Origin: Desulfovirgula thermocuniculi DSM 16036
GTDB lineage: Bacteria > Bacillota > Desulfotomaculia > Desulfotomaculales > Desulfovirgulaceae
Assembly: GCF_000429345.1 (NCBI RefSeq)
Contig: NZ_AUBR01000010.1
Coordinates: forward strand, 1-64,000
Length of the DNA stretch: 64,000 nucleotides
Direction: 5' to 3'
The notes under the pieces were generated by a model. It did no database searches. It had not been told where the DNA came from and saw only the letters and a list, made by a program, of their open reading frames with translations. Below, one piece after another: positions 62,159 through 64,000 of the stretch (positions are counted from its first letter, which is position 1; each line of letters begins with the position of its first letter). The position numbers and the translations under genes were made by a program.

Positions 62159-63820
62159 CTAGGCAATGGTCTCGTCAATGCCCCGCCCCGCCGGCACCAT
62201 GGGTAGCACGTTTTCCTCGGGGCTGATCAGGCAGTCCACCAGCACCGGGCCGGGCTCTTCAAAGACGCGGGGCAGGATCTCCTGCAGCTCCTTTTCGCTT
62301 TGCACGGAGTAGCCCTTGATGCCGTAGGCTTTGGCCAGCAAGACAAAGTCGGGGTGGAACTTGAAGTCCACGGCCATGTAGCGACCCTCGCAGTAAAACT
62401 GCTGCAGCTGGCGCACCATGCCCAGCTTGTAGTTGTTGAGGAGGAATATTTTCAGGGGCAGGTCCTGCTCCCGCAGGGTGGCCAGCTCCTGGATGTTCAT
62501 CTGGAAGCTGCCGTCCCCGGTGACCAGGATGACCTGCTTTCCGGGCAGGGCCAGCTGGGCGCCGATGGCCGCCGGCAGCCCGAAGCCCATGGCGCCCAGG
62601 CCGCCGGAGGAAATGAGGCTGCGCGGGCGCTTGAACCGGTAAAACTGGGCCACCCACATCTGGTGCTGGCCCACGTCCGTGGCCACCACCGCCTCGCCTC
62701 CGGTGTGGCGGTAGATCTCCTCCACCACGTACTGGGGCTTGAGGCCCCCTTCCCGGGAGTAGGTCAGGGGGTACTGCTCCTTTAGTTCCTGCACGCGGGC
62801 CAGCCAGCGGGAGCGGTCGGTTTTATCCAGGAGGGGCAAGAGGGCCCGCAGCACCTGCTTGACGTCCCCTACAATGGGCACGTCCACGAGGACGTTCTTG
62901 CCGATCTCCGCCGGGTCGATGTCCACGTGGATGATCTTGGCCTGGGGAGCAAAGGCGGCCACTTTGCCGGTCACCCGGTCGTCAAACCTGGCTCCCAGGG
63001 CAATGAGCAGGTCGCACTCGGTAACCGCCAGGTTGGCATAGCGGGTGCCGTGCAGGCCCAGCATGCCCAGGAAGAGGGGGTGGTCACCGGGAAAGCTGGA
63101 GAGCCCCATGAGGGTATTTACCACCGGCGCGGAGATGGTTTCCGCCAGCTGCACCAGCTCCTCGCTGGCCCCGGCATTGATGATCCCCCCGCCGGCGTAA
63201 ATCACCGGGCGCTCAGACCTGCGGATCAGCTCCGCGGCCTGGTTGATCTTGGCGGGGTGCCCCTGGTAGTTGGGCCTGTAGCCGGGCAGCCTGACCTTTT
63301 CGGGATAGTAAAAGTCGATGGTGGCCTGGGCCACGTCCTTGGGCAGGTCGATGAGCACCGGGCCCGGCCGGCCGGTGGAGGCAATGTGAAAGGCGTTCTT
63401 GATGATTTGCGGGAGGGCCGCCGGATCTTTTACCAGGTAGTTGTGCTTGGTAATGGGCATGGTGATGCCGGTGATGTCCACTTCCTGGAAAGCATCCGTG
63501 CCTACCTGGGTGGTGGGCACCTGGCCGGTGAAGATTACCAGGGGGACGGAGTCCATGTAGGCGTTGGCAATGCCCGTCACCAGGTTGGTGGCGCCCGGGC
63601 CGGAGGTGGCCATGCACACCCCCACCCGCCCGGTGGCCCGGGCATAGCCGTCGGCGGCGTGCACGGCCCCCTGCTCGTGGCGGACCAGCACGTGCTTGAT
63701 GCTGGAATGGTAGAGGGCATCGTACACGGGAAGCATGGCCCCGCCGGGCAGGCCGAAAACCACCTCCACCTGCTCCAGCTCCAGGCAGCGGACCAGGGCC
63801 TGGGCCGCAGTGAGTTTCAC
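62159..63820 (-). CDS. ilvB: Acetolactate synthase large subunit
   Basis: A 553-residue ThDP/FAD enzyme of branched-chain amino-acid synthesis. Glu49 in [16 protein letters not shown] activates ThDP; the ThDP-Mg motif is [20 protein letters not shown] near 435, ending in [25 protein letters not shown] near 75 and the central FAD region ([12 protein letters not shown]) are as expected. The GTG start has AAAGGGGGTG upstream. It follows ilvC by 48 bases; the small subunit (ilvN) is not in this window and may be upstream. Confidence 0.96.
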   Translation of the reverse strand: MKLTAAQALVRCLELEQVEVVFGLPGGAMLPVYDALYHSSIKHVLVRHEQGAVHAADGYARATGRVGVCMATSGPGATNLVTGIANAYMDSVPLVIFTGQVPTTQVGTDAFQEVDITGITMPITKHNYLVKDPAALPQIIKNAFHIASTGRPGPVLIDLPKDVAQATIDFYYPEKVRLPGYRPNYQGHPAKINQAAELIRRSERPVIYAGGGIINAGASEELVQLAETISAPVVNTLMGLSSFPGDHPLFLGMLGLHGTRYANLAVTECDLLIALGARFDDRVTGKVAAFAPQAKIIHVDIDPAEIGKNVLVDVPIVGDVKQVLRALLPLLDKTDRSRWLARVQELKEQYPLTYSREGGLKPQYVVEEIYRHTGGEAVVATDVGQHQMWVAQFYRFKRPRSLISSGGLGAMGFGLPAAIGAQLALPGKQVILVTGDGSFQMNIQELATLREQDLPLKIFLLNNYKLGMVRQLQQFYCEGRYMAVDFKFHPDFVLLAKAYGIKGYSVQSEKELQEILPRVFEEPGPVLVDCLISPEENVLPMVPAGRGIDETIA

Positions 63821-63867
63821 GGTAACACCCCCTTTAAGTCCTTAAATTATGCCGTCCCGGCCTGCAC

Positions 63868-64000
63868 CTAGACCTGCCTCTGGGGCAGCCAGGACATCAT
63901 CTTGCGCAGCTCGCGTCCCACTTTTTCGATGAGGTGTTCGGCTTCCTTCCTACGCATGGCGTTAAACATAGGCCGGTTGGCCTGGTTCTCCAGGATCCAC
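63868..64000 (-). CDS. ilvC: Ketol-acid reductoisomerase, C-terminal end (partial)
   Basis: The last 44 codons of a gene cut by the window edge. The readable end, [17 protein letters not shown] then [16 protein letters not shown], is the typical C-terminus of IlvC, which rearranges and reduces acetolactate with NADPH. It is the first visible gene of the ilvC-ilvB-leuACDB-cimA-cdaA-cdaR run on the minus strand. Confidence 0.9.
   Translation of the reverse strand, partial: WILENQANRPMFNAMRRKEAEHLIEKVGRELRKMMSWLPQRQV

Noticed and set aside
62927-63871. Long plus-strand frame opposite ilvB
   Set aside because: Gly/His/Val-rich antisense shadow of a well-supported gene.

Overview
The window reads as one contiguous piece of a GC-rich, anaerobic, probably thermophilic Clostridia-type Firmicute, most likely from the Desulfotomaculum/Pelotomaculum/Moorella neighbourhood. 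This is inferred from gene content and start-codon habits (many TTG and GTG starts with strong Shine-Dalgarno sites), not from any rRNA. Gene content includes an anaerobic CO dehydrogenase, a Na+-pumping decarboxylase subunit pair, TauE-type exporters, an agr-type peptide system, CdaA/CdaR, and a glmS ribozyme. There are no rRNA or tRNA genes, no CRISPR array and no intact transposase.

Layout. 1-4.3 kb: a c-di-GMP-I riboswitch with terminator ahead of an ArsB/NhaD-type transporter, a trehalose-synthase-like glycosyltransferase, and a tandem HD-GYP protein. 4.3-6.3 kb: an FtsA/actin-like protein with C-terminal beta-grasp-like repeats. 6.3-10.3 kb: a chemoreceptor gene that appears split inside its HAMP domain by a 2.8 kb segment carrying a DnaQ-like exonuclease and a DUF294 nucleotidyltransferase. 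10.4-13.1 kb: a metal-efflux operon, CadC-type repressor plus CadA-type P-type ATPase. The ATPase has an in-frame UGA at the first Cys of its CxxC metal motif, followed by a strong hairpin, so it is a selenoprotein candidate. 13.1-14.6 kb: OadB and a 47-residue OadG. 14.7-20.1 kb: M24 peptidase, threonine synthase, a 'quinate dehydrogenase-like' protein, an FMN hydroxyacid oxidase and a HIT protein. 20.2-24.7 kb: an orphan Cas3-like protein with an intact HD nuclease motif set but erased helicase motifs, then two chemoreceptors. 24.8-28.9 kb: NAD-epimerase, a receptor-like membrane domain, AgrB, AgrD and a GGDEF/HD-GYP protein. 28.9-33.4 kb: Nnr, AcpS, a small coiled protein, and a LytTR/LytS two-component pair. 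33.5-40.4 kb: two related CBS proteins around a TauE exporter operon, an NtrC-type regulator and its kinase. A sigma-54 promoter with three palindromic upstream sites precedes the exporter operon. 40.4-44.9 kb: an attenuator-like leader, phenylacetate-CoA ligase and a TRAP transporter. 44.9-47 kb: TruD and a vapBC pair. 47-50.6 kb: glmM, glmS ribozyme, glmS. 50.8-54.5 kb: CO dehydrogenase with FAD oxidoreductase and ferredoxin. 54.6-64 kb: cdaR, cdaA, cimA, leuB, leuD, leuC, leuA, ilvB and the end of ilvC, all on the minus strand.

Together the region is rich in nucleotide second-messenger functions: c-di-GMP sensing by riboswitch, c-di-GMP turnover by GGDEF and HD-GYP proteins, and c-di-AMP synthesis by CdaA. 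It also carries branched-chain amino-acid synthesis, cell-wall amino-sugar synthesis and CO/organic-acid energy metabolism. The usual cdaA-cdaR-glmM neighbourhood is kept but interrupted by the opposite-strand CO dehydrogenase cluster.

The strongest leads for new biology are the UGA-containing CadA, the precisely split chemoreceptor, the helicase-dead Cas3-like protein, and the agr locus joined to a c-di-GMP enzyme.
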